Both the position numbers and the translations under genes were made by a program. A stretch of 64,000 nucleotides of DNA from Erythrophleum ivorense (taxonomy: Eukaryota; Streptophyta; Magnoliopsida; Fabales; Fabaceae), in contig JAIUCV010000118.1 in assembly GCA_026724425.1 (NCBI GenBank), positions 2,467,294 through 2,531,293 of the forward strand. Direction: 5' to 3'. How positions within the stretch are numbered: position 1 is the stretch's first letter; each line of letters begins with the position of its first letter. This document shows, one piece after another, positions 1 through 12,639 of this stretch. The notes beneath the pieces were generated by a model. It ran no database searches. It was not told the DNA's origin and worked only from the letters and a program-made list of their open reading frames with translations.

Positions 1-654
1 ACTCTTCCCTTGATCCATTGAAATCCCAAATTCAACATATATAACACAATCTTTCTTAAATTTTGTCCTAAATGGAATTCCTCATTTTTCCCCCAATGTC
101 ATCTAGAAGTCCTAGTTTCCATACAAAATCACTAATCTCCCATGTAGCGGAGATTGAAATTTCTCTCTTAGGTAATTAAGTTTCCAAATTTAACACACAT
201 AATAGAACAAATTTCCCAAATTTTTTCCTTAAATAAAATTCCTATGTTTGCCTAAATTTTCAATTTTCCAATAAAATATCTAAATTCATTCATAGAATTT
301 AAGGCATTTGGGATAATTTGGGAATTTGATTTTATGAAGATCAAATTTAGCCAAACTAGAACATTTTGGGGTCATGTCACTTGGATAAGCCATTTTCAAT
401 CCAAAAAATATCAAAATAAAACTACAAATATCAATGTGTTAATTATTTAAAATATAGCCCACTCAACCCTAAACTATGTTGGACATGTATATAGAGTGGG
501 TTAAAAGGGGGTTAAGAGATAGAGGTGAATAAAAGAAAACAAAAAGGTTGGGGGGATGATCAGGCACATGTGTGTGCCTACTTGCAATAGTGATTCGCAT
601 GGAATTTAATCAGCATAAATATATGATGTGTAGAATGAGCAACTAGACATGTTA
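1..654. other. AT-rich intergenic DNA
   Basis: No open reading frame, repeat or RNA gene that I can support. The base composition is typical of plant intergenic DNA. Confidence 0.6.
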
Positions 655-1092
655 AAAAGAGGAAAAATTATAATGAAGAACCCATATCATCAAATATTTA
701 TAATGAAGGATTTTAAAAATTAAAATTACCAATAAAGATCATTATTACCATAAGGTTTTAAGAGATTTTCCTATTAGTTTTAAGGGATTTACTACTTAGT
801 ATAGAAAAGTTGTTGAAATTTCCTATACTCAGTATTAAATCCCCTAAAACTAATAAGAAACTTTCCTATATTCAATAGTAAATCCTCTAAAAGTAATAGG
901 AAAATCACATAAAATCTGATGGTAATTATGGCAACAACTTTCCTATACTTAGTAGTAAATCCCTTAAAACTAATAGGAAAATCCCTTAAATTTTGATGAT
1001 AATAATGGTTCCTAAAAATAATTTTGACTTTTAAGGTCCTTCATTGTAAATATTTGATAATATGGGTCTTTCATTGTAATTTTTCTTTAAAA
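655..1092. mobile_element. Foldback/MITE-like element with ~160-bp terminal inverted repeats
   Basis: The sequence from about 658 reads almost the same as the reverse complement of the sequence ending near 1088, for about 160 bp per arm. Shared blocks include AATTATAATGAAGAACCCAT against AATTACAATGAAAGACCCAT, and then GGATTTTCCTATTAGTTTTA against the same. The middle holds three imperfect copies of a unit reading roughly TTTCCTATACTNAGTANTAA followed by ATCCCNTAAAACTAATAGG. There is no coding capacity, so this is a non-autonomous element. The target duplication could not be fixed because both flanks are A-rich, so the ends are approximate by several bases. Confidence 0.7.
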
Positions 1093-2200
1093 AAATTTAG
1101 GAGTATTAACGCATTGACACATGACTAAAATGTTTTGATGAGCATGTGTATTATTAACCATGACACTTTAAGCTTAAATTTAGAAACAAATTGTCACATC
1201 ATTCTGAAATTGAGGGAAAAAGAAAGAGATAATTTGGAAAAAGAAAGTGACATGCGGCATCATTCTTTTATGTCTTTTTTTTTTTAAATTCCCATTATGG
1301 ATTAGTTGAGTGCAGATTAGTTGTATGGAGGAATCTTGGACAACTCAGTTCTGTTCATATTTTACGGTGGATTATAGAGACAACATATGACTCTCTAAAG
1401 ATGAGTTTTCTTAGGTCTTAAACGTAGTTAGGACTAGATAAAATGAGGTTTCAAATAGGAATAAATTGAAAAAGATGGAGATAACTAAAATGGGGCTAGC
1501 AATATTAATTTAAATTGATAAAATATTAGTACAAACAAGGAAATAATAAATGATAGAAAATTTTCAAAGAAACTGATAATAACTTTGATAATAGGCTAGA
1601 AATAATAGTAAAATGTTAGAAATAATAGGCATAAAGTGGGTAAACAAAATAGATAAATAAAACTAAAAATAAAGGTACATAAAGTAAGATAAAAATAAGT
1701 TACCAAATAGTTTCTTATGGTTTTTCTATGTGCCCTTGTGTTCTGACCTTTTTTTCCTTTTTATAATGTGTCCCTTGACTAATAACTGCTCCCTACGATA
1801 GTCTATCGCCCATATTTTATACATTCAATAAATTCATCGCTTCTTTCATACTTAAACTGAACATTTAGAGTGGAAAATGTGTTGAAATGGGTTAAGCTCT
1901 ATGTTCTCTTATTTTTAGGAGAAGGGAAGGGGGGCTATTTAACTATCAAGGTTTTCAACTAGTCGAGACCTTTTAACTAGCTAATCAATGCCTTCCAACT
2001 GACTAGTTGAGACCTTTTGCCTAGTTAATCGATACCTTTCAGCTAATTAATTGAGTTTTCAACTATACAATTGAACTAGTCTTCTTCAACAACAAGTTTA
2101 GCTATTTATTTATTTTTTACTAACAAGTTAACTACAGCCTTGACTAGATTTATTATTTTTTAAGGTAACATTTTCCCCCCTCGTGCCTCTTGGTAAGCAT
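1093..2200. other. AT-rich intergenic DNA
   Basis: No supported gene. A short imperfect repetition of ACTAGTTGAGACCTTTT-like text occurs at about 1955-2045, on the way into the gypsy relic to the right. Confidence 0.5.
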
Positions 2201-2235
2201 TGGCTTAAATGAGAATATTGAGAGGTATGATCTTC

Positions 2236-3292
2236 TCATATATGTAGTTTGACTTTGGTTTGCCTTAGTGATGTCAAAAAGGAAGGTTCTGCCACATTTG
2301 ACTTCTGCAATTCTTTGCTCTTAGATGGTCTCAAGGTTGGACATGAACAACCTTTGATACTCAAAATTTCAATCATATTTATATTGGCCGCCTCAAACTT
2401 CTCCTCTTTCTTTGACTCCACATCCATTTCTGGTTTTTCTTTACCCTCAAAGATAGAAACCATGGACAGCCTTTATGGAGTTTTGATAGCTCTTCTACAC
2501 TCCTTATCATTGATAAATTGCTTTATCCTAGAGATCCTCATGGCTAAATCCATTATAATGGAATAATCTTCTATGATTAGCATCTTTCTCAAGGCCAAGT
2601 CCATTCGTCCCATGGCCATCGTTTCCACTTTAGTCTTTGACAATTGCACATTATGCTTGCTCTTCATTTTCTTAAATCTCTTAATAAATTCTTTGACTAA
2701 CTCATTCATTTTATGGTTCAGTGCCAAGACATGGAAGATAGTAACTTTAGCTTGGGCCTTATAAAATTGCTCATGGAATAACTTCTCCATCTCTTGCTAA
2801 TTCTACATTAAGTTAGGTGTCAGGTTGGTATACCAAGTGAACGTAGTGCGAATCAAAGATAAAGGAAACAATGTTAGCTTTTGGAACTCATTTTGGTTAA
2901 CTTCTCTGCATTAAGTCAAAAAATGGCTAATATGTTTCATTATTAACTAACCATCTTTGCTTGAATAAGTGAGAAAAAATTAGGTATTTCAAAATCCTTT
3001 AGTAGCGACATGACTTGGTTTACCTATTCTGGGTATGATTTCTTATGAAATGGTATGTCCTTCTTCTTGAGTATGAATCCAAAGTATTTATTTATACCTT
3101 TGTCAACATATCTAGATTTATCCATGTTGTATTTGGATTGTTAGCTAGCCTAGAGCGTGCTATGGTTTGCATTTGGGTGTAAGAGCCTTGTGGTGGTGTT
3201 ACCATTACTAGCAGGATACGTAGTTGTATAGGCTTGTAGACTGAGACACATGGTTTAGGTGCACTAAGTATAGCCATTGGCATTGATGTTGA
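2236..3292 (-). pseudogene. Ty3/gypsy gag relic (minus strand)
   Basis: Reading leftwards on the minus strand, the piece at 2790-2473 has the retrotransposon gag (capsid) pattern: EKLFHEQFYKAQAKVTIFHV, then an LALNHK..NELVKEFIKRFKKM segment. Gag forms the particle in which the element's RNA is packaged and copied. A left piece (2463-2236) keeps a K/E-rich segment with the text CSCPTLRPSKSKEL, and a right piece (3283-3092) carries a P/Q-rich linker. These lie in different frames with stop codons between them, so the gene is dead. I saw no zinc knuckle, no protease and no LTR next to it. The opposite-strand ORFs here are shadows. Confidence 0.75.
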
Positions 3293-3317
3293 ATTGTGGC
3301 CAAAATTGAAGGCATAT

Positions 3318-3693
3318 GTTGTTGAATTTCAACTACAACTATAGATATCAACTATTGGTTTCTAGCTATAATGCAAGATTTAGCTATTGAATTCCAACTA
3401 TAGTTGTAGGCATCAATGGATCGATTATGGTCGACTATAACTATAGGCATCTCCTATTGAATTCCAATTATAGCCACAAGTGTCGGTTAATGAATTTTGG
3501 TTATAGTTGTAAGTGTCAGCTAAATTATAACAATAACTTTAGGTGTCAGTTGATGAATTTTGACTACAGTCGTAGGCATCAAATAACAAATTCTGGCTAC
3601 AATCATAGGTATCAACTAATAAATTTTAATTATAGTCATAGGTGTCGACTAATGAATTCTAACTATAATAGCTAGCATTGGCTGATGAATTTT
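3318..3693 (-). repeat. 33-bp tandem repeat coding an 11-residue Y/N/Q-rich unit (minus strand)
   Basis: At least ten diverged units of 33 bp run through this stretch. Four clean consecutive ones begin at 3552, 3585, 3618 and 3651 (AATTTTGACTACAGTCGTAG and so on). On the minus strand one frame gives an 11-residue unit close to L-V-D-T-Y-D-Y-S-Q-N-S, for example LFDAYDCSQN, LVDTYDCSQN and LADTYNYNQN. Stops have accumulated in several units. The tract lies just upstream, in minus-strand sense, of the gag relic, so it may be a decayed N-terminal part of the same protein. That link is inferred from position and direction. Confidence 0.65.
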
Positions 3694-6600
3694 GACTCCT
3701 TAAAAGTTAAGAATTGCCATAATATTAAATGGTTGCCATAATACAACTTGCCTTCAGCCTATTTTGTAATTGTCCTTTCCTGTTTTCACTTGCTATAGAG
3801 TTCATTAACCACCATAGGCTTCTCAATTTTAGCAAATGTGGCAAGTATGGTTGACATACATTTCTATATTCCTCCCATCTCCTATAGCAGTTCCGCTGGT
3901 TTACTTAAGAACATAATAGGTATCTTTTGTAACTATATTTCCATCAAAAAAGTAGTTGTTCGAACACTAGTAGCCTCCAGACATAATCAAATGTTTAGAG
4001 TTTGTGTGATCCCAACGACTGTGCTAAAAAGAATGCTAAAAGTTTTTTGTCAAAATTCCTATCAATTGATTGGTAGAGAGCGGATAGTTGTATGAAGCAA
4101 TCTCAACTAATCTTATTTAGTTGTAGCTTGGGTATTTATTTATTTTATTAACTAGTTATTTGCAATCTTAGTTAAATTTATTATTTGTTAAAGTGAACAC
4201 ACCGAAACGGATCAAAATATAGAATAGTAATGACTATTTTGCACTATTTAAAAATTTACAAATATATCAATAAAAACATATTAAAATACTGAAAAATTTC
4301 AAATGTAAAAGTAGGAAGATACTTGCCCCACAAAAAACAAGGAAAAAAGGTAAGAAGAAGATAGAGAAAGAGTTGTTCGATGATGTACCTTTCCTCGATT
4401 CTTCCGAGTTACACTCCAAGTCCAGATTGCCAGCGACGCTAACGAACAAATTATCTCACGATCTACTTGTCTCCTTTTCATTATTTTTGTAGGATCCAAT
4501 TCTAATTCGAAAACTCGTCTTTTTGAAAAGAAACAAAAAGAATGAAACGCATTCACATTTGACCCTGGCCTAATATCATTTTCACTTCATTGGAGAAAAA
4601 TCTTTGCTTTCTTACCCAAGTTGAATACGAAATGATTGATGTTATACTAAGGAAAATTAGATATTGTACTGCCAGATAAAAATATTAGAGAAAATTACAT
4701 TAATTTTTTAAAGTCTGATTAAATTAACTTAATATTTTTTTTAAAAAAATGTTATTTAACTTTTTGACATTTTATATATATTATAAAACATTTCTTTTAA
4801 TTTATTTACTGTCAATAAAATTAATTTTTTTACAATAGATATATATATTTCTTTCAAAATTATAATTAATTATATTTGTTGTTACATTAAAAATGAATTC
4901 AAAATTCCATTTTGAAATTTAATATCAATTTATTTTTTTATTATTATATAAAAAAATAAAATTACAATCTGATACTGTACGAAAAGGTTAATTTCATTAA
5001 CAAAATGTTAATGAAGTGATTTAGCCAGTCCTTAAAAAGAAAAAAAGAAAAAAAAACTTATGTATAAGTGCTTATATTTTTATTGTCAATTTTTTTAATA
5101 AAAATATAAGAAGTGTATGGTTCTTTAATAATAATATAATAAACATATAATTTTTATAAAAAAATTGTATAATTCTCTAATTAAACTATATATATGTCAT
5201 ATTATTATTAAGCAACTATACACTTATCATGTTTTGATTAAAAATTTTAATAATAAAAATATAAGAAATTATGTATAAATTTAGTTTTTTTGAAAAAATA
5301 AATAGAGTACTTGATTAGAGCAAGGGAGGTGGAGGCAAGTCTATAAGGTGTAAGTATTTTGGATAATTTAATTGAGGAAGATAAAGAACATTACAAAACG
5401 TATTAAATTATGAAGTTCTTATTTTCAAAAAATTGAACTTTTTCACCACCATCATCAAATGTATTTTAAGATTCTTATTTTAATATACTATTTAACAATC
5501 TTAAAATATATTTTATAAAAAAATAAACAGTTTACTATAATGTGATTTTGCCTAAAATCAATTTGCCTCTTATACTTTAAAGTACGTCTCTTATGCAATT
5601 TATTCAATCATAACTTCCTCATTCGATAATTATAGTTTGATATGTAAAATTTAATGAAAATAATCACATAATTCTTAAGTCGATAAAATATTTTATTATT
5701 AAACATTTGCTTTGCTTATATAATGCTTTAACAATATTATATGAGTATTGTTAGTATTAAATAAATAATTTCAATTTTAAAATATCAGTTTAACCTCAAA
5801 AGTAATTGCAAAAGACTATAAATGAAATATACTTACAATAATAAAAGTTTCTGATTATTTATTATTTTAATAGTCACACAATTTTGTTGGATATAAAATT
5901 AATTAAAATTAAAATATCATGTGATAATTAATTGATGCAGAGCAGATCAGAGTGAATGAACCTTTTTTGAAGCAATGACAATGAATAAACTGATTTTAAA
6001 GTAAATTTAAGAAAGGAAAAAAAATCTCTAAATTTTCAGTATAAAATATGAATATTGAGCAAGGATTCAAGAAGAGACTGCATATAAGACACGGTCAACT
6101 GGTTCTATTAATCTGTTTCATTTTTTTAAAATTATAAATTGATTTTTTTATGTCTTATTTGATAGATAGAAGCAGAACCAAAAGGAGAAATGATCTATTG
6201 AATAATTTTATTTGTTGTATATTTTGTAAAATTTAAAAAAATCTATTTTTATTTCATAAATACATAATAGAGAATAATTATTATATATAATCTATGCAAA
6301 ATTTATTATGTTATTATTATTATTATTTATTCTAACAATATTTTTAAATAGAGATATGATTTTTTTTTTCATTCATATACTATTTTTATTTAACTAAATA
6401 TACAAATAAAATGATATAGTCATCATTTCTATATTAAACTAGATGTAATTATTTTATTTTATTTCATTCACATTCTTATTCTTTTCTTATTTAAATGACT
6501 AACAATTATGTATACTAAATAAGACTTTAATTTACTTAATAAATTACATGAATGTTAATATCAATTATATAACTACCCAATTCACACTCTAAAGAGCTCA

Positions 6601-6779
6601 TTTAACTCATCGCAATATAATTGTTTTATTTTTATTATATCTTCATAATTATTATTTAATAATACATATTTTTATTATTTTTTAAAAATAAAGTTACGAT
6701 CCTTAATTTTTATCTTCTTTGTTTATTTATTTTTCTCTTTTTATACCTAATATTTATCAATCAAACGGGGTGTAATAAT
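3694..6779. other. Long AT-rich intergenic DNA
   Basis: Very AT-rich, with long runs of A, T and AT. ORFs are short and have no recognisable domain. One minus-strand segment at 4300-4560 reads plausibly for about 40 codons and ends at a possible splice donor (AAAG/GTACAT at about 4390), but no partner exon was found. I see no other gene or repeat. Confidence 0.5.
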
Positions 6780-7041
6780 TTCCCTTTCGAACGGAATCAG
6801 TAATAAACGAATCGGCGTTTGGCCATTGGCTCTGAGTTGTTGCTGTTAGGAGTAGTAAGTCGGTGTTTGGGGGTGGGTTTGGGTTCTAGTGTTCTGTAGT
6901 TCGCGCCAGCACACCACAACCGCAAGAGAGTGAGCATAATTGGCAAACGTCAGCCTTCACCCACGATTACAATCCTACCTCTTTCTTCATCTTCCATCCA
7001 AGTGTTCCCTGTAGTTCTACCTCTCACTTTCATTTAATTGG
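6780..7041 (+). promoter_or_regulatory. MSRA upstream region and first 5'UTR exon
   Basis: The sequence becomes markedly GC-richer than the DNA to the left, and pyrimidine-rich leader-like sequence runs from about 6950 to 7041. It ends at a good donor (ATTGG/GTATGT). A GTTCGCGCC stretch at about 6898 resembles an E2F-type site, but this is a weak match. The transcription start was not determined. Confidence 0.5.
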
Positions 7042-7180
7042 GTATGTAATTCATCTTTCTCATTTCATTTCGTTCTTGTTGTTATTTGTGATTTTGCTAT
7101 TCCCCCTTTCCTTTTGGGGTTTAATCTGAAAGAAAAAGGGGATTGCGAATTTCTTTTATTTTTGCTCAAATTTATTTCAG
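7042..7180 (+). other. Predicted 5'UTR intron of MSRA
   Basis: A GTATGT donor at 7042 and a TTTATTTCAG acceptor ending at 7180 bound a T-rich 139-bp segment. It is inferred from splice signals only; the main coding ATG lies 55 bp after the acceptor. Confidence 0.45.
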
Positions 7181-7196
7181 TGTTTTCTCTTTTTGT

Positions 7197-7232
7197 ATGG
7201 TGATTGATTCAAATAATACGTTGAAGGGTTGA
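7197..7232 (+). other. 11-codon upstream ORF ending 2 nt before the MSRA start
   Basis: ATG at 7197 opens a frame of 11 codons that stops with TGA at 7230-7232, two bases before the main ATG at 7235. Ribosomes ending so close to the main start would have to leak past, shift back or reinitiate, so it could lower translation of the reductase. Its use depends on where transcription starts. Confidence 0.4.
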
Positions 7233-7234
7233 AG

Positions 7235-10200
7235 ATGAGTATTTGTACATCAGGTATGGCTTGATATTGAATTCCCTTTTATTGCTTTCGCTGGGTTCTC
7301 TTTTGTCCAAGTTTCAGCCACTCCTATTATCAATTCTGGGTTCTGTGAGTTATTTGCTTTTACTTTTTCATTTCGTTTTTTTTTTTCCCTGTTTTTATTA
7401 AGTTTATGTCAGTTCTCCAGTGGAGATTTATGTGGATCAGTTTGATAGTGAGAAGCACTAGAGCAAGGAGATTGTATATTTGGGGAAAATATAGTGGAAT
7501 CTTAAAAAAGAATATTTAAAAAGATGGGACACCGTTTTGAGTTTTAGAAAACAAGAAGCCATTTTCACAATCTCTGATCCACTAGAGATATCTATTAGAT
7601 GTCTGGATGGCCACAAGGGAAATAAGGACTGATATATTTTTCCTTCCCTAATTGAGTCCTTGTTTTAAAATATTTTAATTTTTTTTCTTCCCCCTATACA
7701 TGCAAAATGCTCATTTCCTATCTGTTTTGCCTGTGTTCGGTGGTTACAAGAGAAGGGGGGGGGGGGGTGGAATAAGCATTGTTATTTTAATTTTCTGGCA
7801 CCACCACGCTTAAATTACTGCTAAAGTAATTCTTTTGTGTGTGATTTCACGGTTTATGTAGTTTCTATGATTAGCTAATTTCTAGTGTGGAGTTACACTT
7901 TGACTATAAACATTTACGCATGCCTTTTGGGCAGCTAGAAATACACTACTGCGAATAGTTTTCTACAAGTGGTGTGTAATCCTCTTTGGTTGTGGAAGCA
8001 TATTTGCAAATTAATTTGAGAAGACATTGAGAAGAAAAGGTCTCTGACCATTGATTCACTGTCTGTTACCTCCAGCCTGTTTATCTTTTAACTGCATGAA
8101 CATCCTTCCTTTCTTTTTATATTTTCCCCTTGAGATTTGCAGAAAATGTCACATTCTTCTTTTTTCAATGTGGAGAACATTTCCAATTCATTAGAAAAAT
8201 ATTTTAATCAGTGTAAATTGTTTTTGAATTGCTTTTGATTTATTGATTGAAATAGGATGACCAGATTATATATTTCCAATCTCTACTTAGAGATAATACT
8301 TTGCAATTTAAGCAATACATGTTGGTGTGTTAGACTCTATGCTGTTTATATTTACTTTTGTTATGGAGTTTATTAGTTTTAATCTGTCAATTGTTTGTTC
8401 AAAAAGTGGTCGCTTGATTCCCTTGGCATCTTCTCTCGATGCTTCTGGCTCTATTCTTTTGGTCCTTTTCCTTATTTTTTACAAAATTTATACATGGGAA
8501 ATTTTAGTTTAATTGTCTTCTGTACAAAAGTACACTTACTTTGCTTAAACTCTTGGCAGCAACCAGCCGCAGCTACACTGCTACATGTAGGTCCCTCTCC
8601 TCTTGGCTCTTTAATCCCACTAAAACCAAGCTCCTTCGCTCACTTTCTAGATTTTCTTCCAAGTGTTTCTGCTTCTTTCCCTTAACTCCCAGACACACTT
8701 CTGCCTACAAGCATTCCATGAACTTGTTGAGCAGATTTAGGTTTGGTAGCACAAGGGCTCCTGAGAATTTGGACTCTTCAATAGCTCAGTGTCCAGATGA
8801 TGACATATCTGCACCAGGCCAGCAGTTTGCACAGTTTGGTGCAGGCTGCTTTTGGGGTGTTGAGTTGGCCTTTCAGAGGGTGCCTGGAGTGACTAAGACA
8901 GAGGTTGGTTACAGCCAGGGCTTTGTGCATAATCCAAGCTATGAGGATGTCTCTTCTGGGACCACAAATCACTCAGAGGTTGTCAGGGTCCAATACGATC
9001 TTAGAGAATGTAGCTATGATACTTTGCTTGATGTGTTCTGGGCTAGGCATGATCCTACCATGCTGAATCGGCAGGTATGTATAGAGCTCTTGGTTTGTGT
9101 TATAAAAATCATGTTTGATGAAATTGGTTTGGTTCCTAAAAATCATGTTTTTTTAGTTGCAAATGAGATGTCCATATTTCAGCTGATCTTAAGTCTGGAC
9201 TTTTGTGTTGTTGTCTGTTGACTCTTAATTATCAACTTATGGTTTATTTAAAACTATTTTAGTTTTGTTCAATTTGCTAATAAGTTTTTGTTCTACGATT
9301 AATTTGTGTGATACTGCTTGTTTCTGTTGGTAGCTTTTAGGGTTTCATTTTTTGCTTCATAGATGCATTTCTGATTGAAATCTCTGCTTGTGTTTTGTTT
9401 TATAACTACACTTTCATCTTTATGTTATTCTGATTTTTAGGTATTTGGTTGAAACTTTCCTTGGAAGTTTCTTGGTGTTTGGTTCTTTCATTACTTACTT
9501 TTCTTGCTCTTTGCCTCCCACCAATTGCTTCCCGGGGGATGTTTCTGCTTAAAGTAATCAACATGATTCTCCTTTCCTTTTCTTTTGTAGGAGAGTAGAG
9601 ATGTTGTGACATTTTCTTTTGGGTGATGAGGAAGTAAAATAAAATTTATTTTATGTCATATGAATATGAATCTTTGACCTTCTTCTCTTGCTTGTGGGCA
9701 TGATTTGTTGTGGTCACATAGGTAGGCAGGAACAAAAACAGAGAGATAAGAGGTACTGAGTAACTAGAAAAATGATTGAGAGAGAACCAGATCATTATTT
9801 TGAGCTTGAGTCATTGTAAAGTTCAGATCATGCCTGGTGTCTTTACCCCAGCCGTACAATTAATCTGTACATCTGTTAGTTCTCTAATCATTCGATGAAG
9901 GTGTCCGTTCATTGCATTTCTATAGTTCATCCCAAATTCTTATTTATGTTTTGGTGTTTTCTGGGGCTGTGAACTACTAGCCAAAACCACATCTTACATT
10001 TATTATGATACACACACACACACACACACACCTGATAAAGTATGGCCATGCCGTTTTGTTATTTCTAATTATGGCACTGCCTCAGAAAGAAACTCGCGCT
10101 TGTTAGGCAGCTTACAAAATCATATGTTGGACTTTGTGTCTATGTAATGGGCTCTCAAAGTCCAGAATGACCCAAGCGCATGTTAGAACAACCAGTTAGA

Positions 10201-11088
10201 CATGGAATATTATATTCCCTTCAGTTACATCTATACTTATTCATGGGCCGGCTTTGGGCTAAAGGCCAATAAGCTTTTAGGTTTGGGCATTATTGCTCCT
10301 TAATATAGGCTTATCATTAAAGGCCAGGTAATGGCCCAAACCTATGGATAAAGTTTGGGCTTGACCCAAGCCTAGGCCTATATGCTGAGCCTATTATATC
10401 CATGGACAAGCCCAGCCCTCAAATAGCTCTGGCTACATTCTTGTCTTATCTTTTGTCTCTTCTGTTTCAGTCACTGCTTTTGTTCTTCCGCTTTCTGTAG
10501 GCTCCTCTTGCTTTTCTCTCTTTTCATCAAAGCTAGGCATGTATGAATATTGAATTGATTATATGATGACAACTTTGTGATCTTTATGTCTACACAAAAC
10601 ATAATCCTCTTCTTGTGACTTAACCCACCTAGTAGTTGTAGGTAGCTAGGAAGCGGGAAGTATGGACACAGACATAAGACACAGACACGGCAACATAATA
10701 AAATTTCAAGTGCCCATAAGTAGTTTAAAATGTTGCATGGCGATGTGTCTAAGACATGTCGGACTGAGACATGGCTTCTTTTTTGAAGTGTTACTTCATA
10801 GTTAAGTAGTAACAATTTGGTCTTTTCATGTGACAGGGAAATGATGTGGGAACACAGTACAGGTCTGGAATTTACTATTACACAGCTGAACAAGAGAAGG
10901 CAGCCAGAGAGTCTTTGGAGCAACAACAGAAGCGGTTGAGCAGGAAGATCGTTACAGAGATACTTTCTGCCAAGAAGTTTTATCGTGCAGAAGAATACCA
11001 TCAGCAGTACCTTGAGAAAGGTGGGCGATTTGGTTACAAGCAATCTGCTGCTAAAAGGTGCAATGATCCAATCCGATGTTATGGCTAA
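7235..11088 (+). CDS. MSRA4: Peptide methionine sulfoxide reductase A, plastid type
   Basis: Reduces the S-form of methionine sulfoxide, free or in proteins, back to methionine. Exons: 7235-7253, 8560-9074 and 10837-11088, with GT..AG introns; the product is 261 aa. The first exon gives only six codons plus one base, and its phase fits exon 2 exactly. The first ~60 residues are rich in Ser, Thr, Arg and Phe with few acidic residues, like a plastid transit peptide. Family marks are GCFWG at residues 102-106 with the catalytic Cys103, EVGYSQG, DVGTQYRSGIYY at about 181-192, YHQQYL, and the C-terminal CNDPIRCYG, whose Cys253 and Cys259 are the usual resolving cysteines. Length fits the plant plastid enzyme of about 260 aa. 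The exon 1 choice is inference: without it the first in-frame ATG is codon 60, giving a cytosolic form. Intron 2 (1762 bp) holds a CA microsatellite. Confidence 0.93.
7755..7769. repeat. Poly-G run in MSRA intron 1
   Basis: An unbroken G tract of about 12 bases inside the first coding intron, with a T and further G beyond it. It is length-variable in principle and prone to sequencing error. Confidence 0.8.
10010..10031. repeat. (AC)n microsatellite in MSRA intron 2
   Basis: About ten to eleven AC units within the intron. A GGGCC/GGCCC-rich stretch at 10245-10420 (TGGGCCGGCTTTGGGCT, GGCCCAAACC, AAGCCCAGCCC) follows in the same intron and may be a decayed small transposon. Confidence 0.85.
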
Positions 11089-12630
11089 GGTTATGAGGTT
11101 GTTGAAGATACCATCAAGTATAAGAATGACCATTTTTGAGGTCCGTTAGTATGATGATTTGAATCTGAATATTATTGCTTCTTTCTTTGTTCTTCGTCTG
11201 TCTTCTGTGATGTAATATAGTAGAGCCGTTTGGTATATTGTTACTTGTATTGAGCCATCTAAACTTTTCTTGTACGTGATTACCTATATAGGGTGTATAA
11301 AAAATTTTCAAGCCACTAAAAAACATGATATATTTTTTGGGAATTCATAAAATTTTACTAGTTTGTTTGGGCTAAAATATAAATACTTCGATGACCTCCT
11401 AAAAAGCTTGTCAACTTATCATCATTATTACGTGATCACTAAATTTTTTTTAATGGCGGAGATGGTATCTCTGGATTATGAGACCAAATAAATCCATATA
11501 GTATAGTAGAAACTAGTTTTTAAAGTCAACTTATGCTTATTGAATACCGTGGAGAGTTTTATTAATTATCCACTTTCTCAGATGATCTATTTAGGTAATG
11601 TATGAACTTGTCTAAAGTGGGTGCCTAATAGTGAAGTCCATTAAAACATCTACTTTAGTACATTTTTATTAACTCTTTATATAAACTAATTACAAGGAAT
11701 CAATAAAAATTATTTAAATTGAGTGGAAATTTAAACTTTATTATTATATGAGAATTTAATAGGCAAAATATCAGGATACGAAAAGCAGGAAGCTTTGGGA
11801 AAACAAAATGAGTGGGCAAAGGTAATCATCTACTTATGACTACCTCTTGAACCTGCCCAGAAGAGAAAAGGAAAGTAAAAAGGAAGAAACAGAAGAGAAT
11901 GTTAAAAACAAAAGAACAAAAGTATATGGACTCTTTGGTCTATAGAGAACAACTCCATAAATGTCTTCATGCTAATTGGGAGTATTGTGCTTGTTTTGCC
12001 CATATCCACTGGATTTGTATAACTTTAACTGCTCAATATTTCATTTATTTTTCTGAAACCAACAAAAGTAGAAATTTGATCTTGAGATGAAATCAAAGGA
12101 TAACCAAAAAAATCATTAGAGCAGATAAACAATGCTTTTCACATGCAGGTTTAGAAATCTGACACAATGGAATGATCATAGCTATTGATCATATTTAAAG
12201 GTGTGATAGCATAATTAAGTATGACGCATTGACCGATTGCCATTAAAACAATATAGAACCTCCAATGCAGTAGTTTTAATTAGCCAGCCTTACATTGAAT
12301 AGCTTTTCCCTACGCCCAGGTACTGTTTGTTATGCCGAAATTATAATTATTCACGCATTTAAAAAACTTGTTTATGAGATATTTGAGCATGTCAAAATAT
12401 AATCAAGTTTATAAAATAACCATTTTATATATGAGTAAATTTCAAATCATTTGCTAAAAGACAAATAATTATTAAAAGTAAAGAATATATTCATAAGATA
12501 ACTTTCTTTTAAAAAAACCCAACCAATTAAAAAAATAATTAATAATATTTAATTTCACCAGTAATATGCATATTAAATTTAATTAACAGAACATTGCTAT
12601 AAATATAACAAAATTGTAAAATAAAGTAAG
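11089..12630. other. MSRA 3' flank and intergenic DNA
   Basis: The first ~200 bp after the stop are probably 3'UTR (T-rich, with AATATT-like elements near 11168). Beyond that it is AT-rich. The ORF at 11899-12090 shows no family features. Nothing else can be supported. Confidence 0.5.
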
Positions 12631-12639
12631 CAAAGAAAA

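Noticed and set aside
2249..2764. Plus-strand ORFs opposite the gag relic
   Set aside because: Shadows of the minus-strand gag frame; no domain of their own.
3318..3693. Regular 33-bp repeat considered as a CRISPR-like array
   Set aside because: Units abut without unique spacers, and the region is plant nuclear DNA; it is a coding-type tandem repeat.
4299..4556. Minus-strand 85-codon ORF that looks partly coding
   Set aside because: No recognisable family, no partner exon and a very hydrophobic low-complexity end; may be chance.
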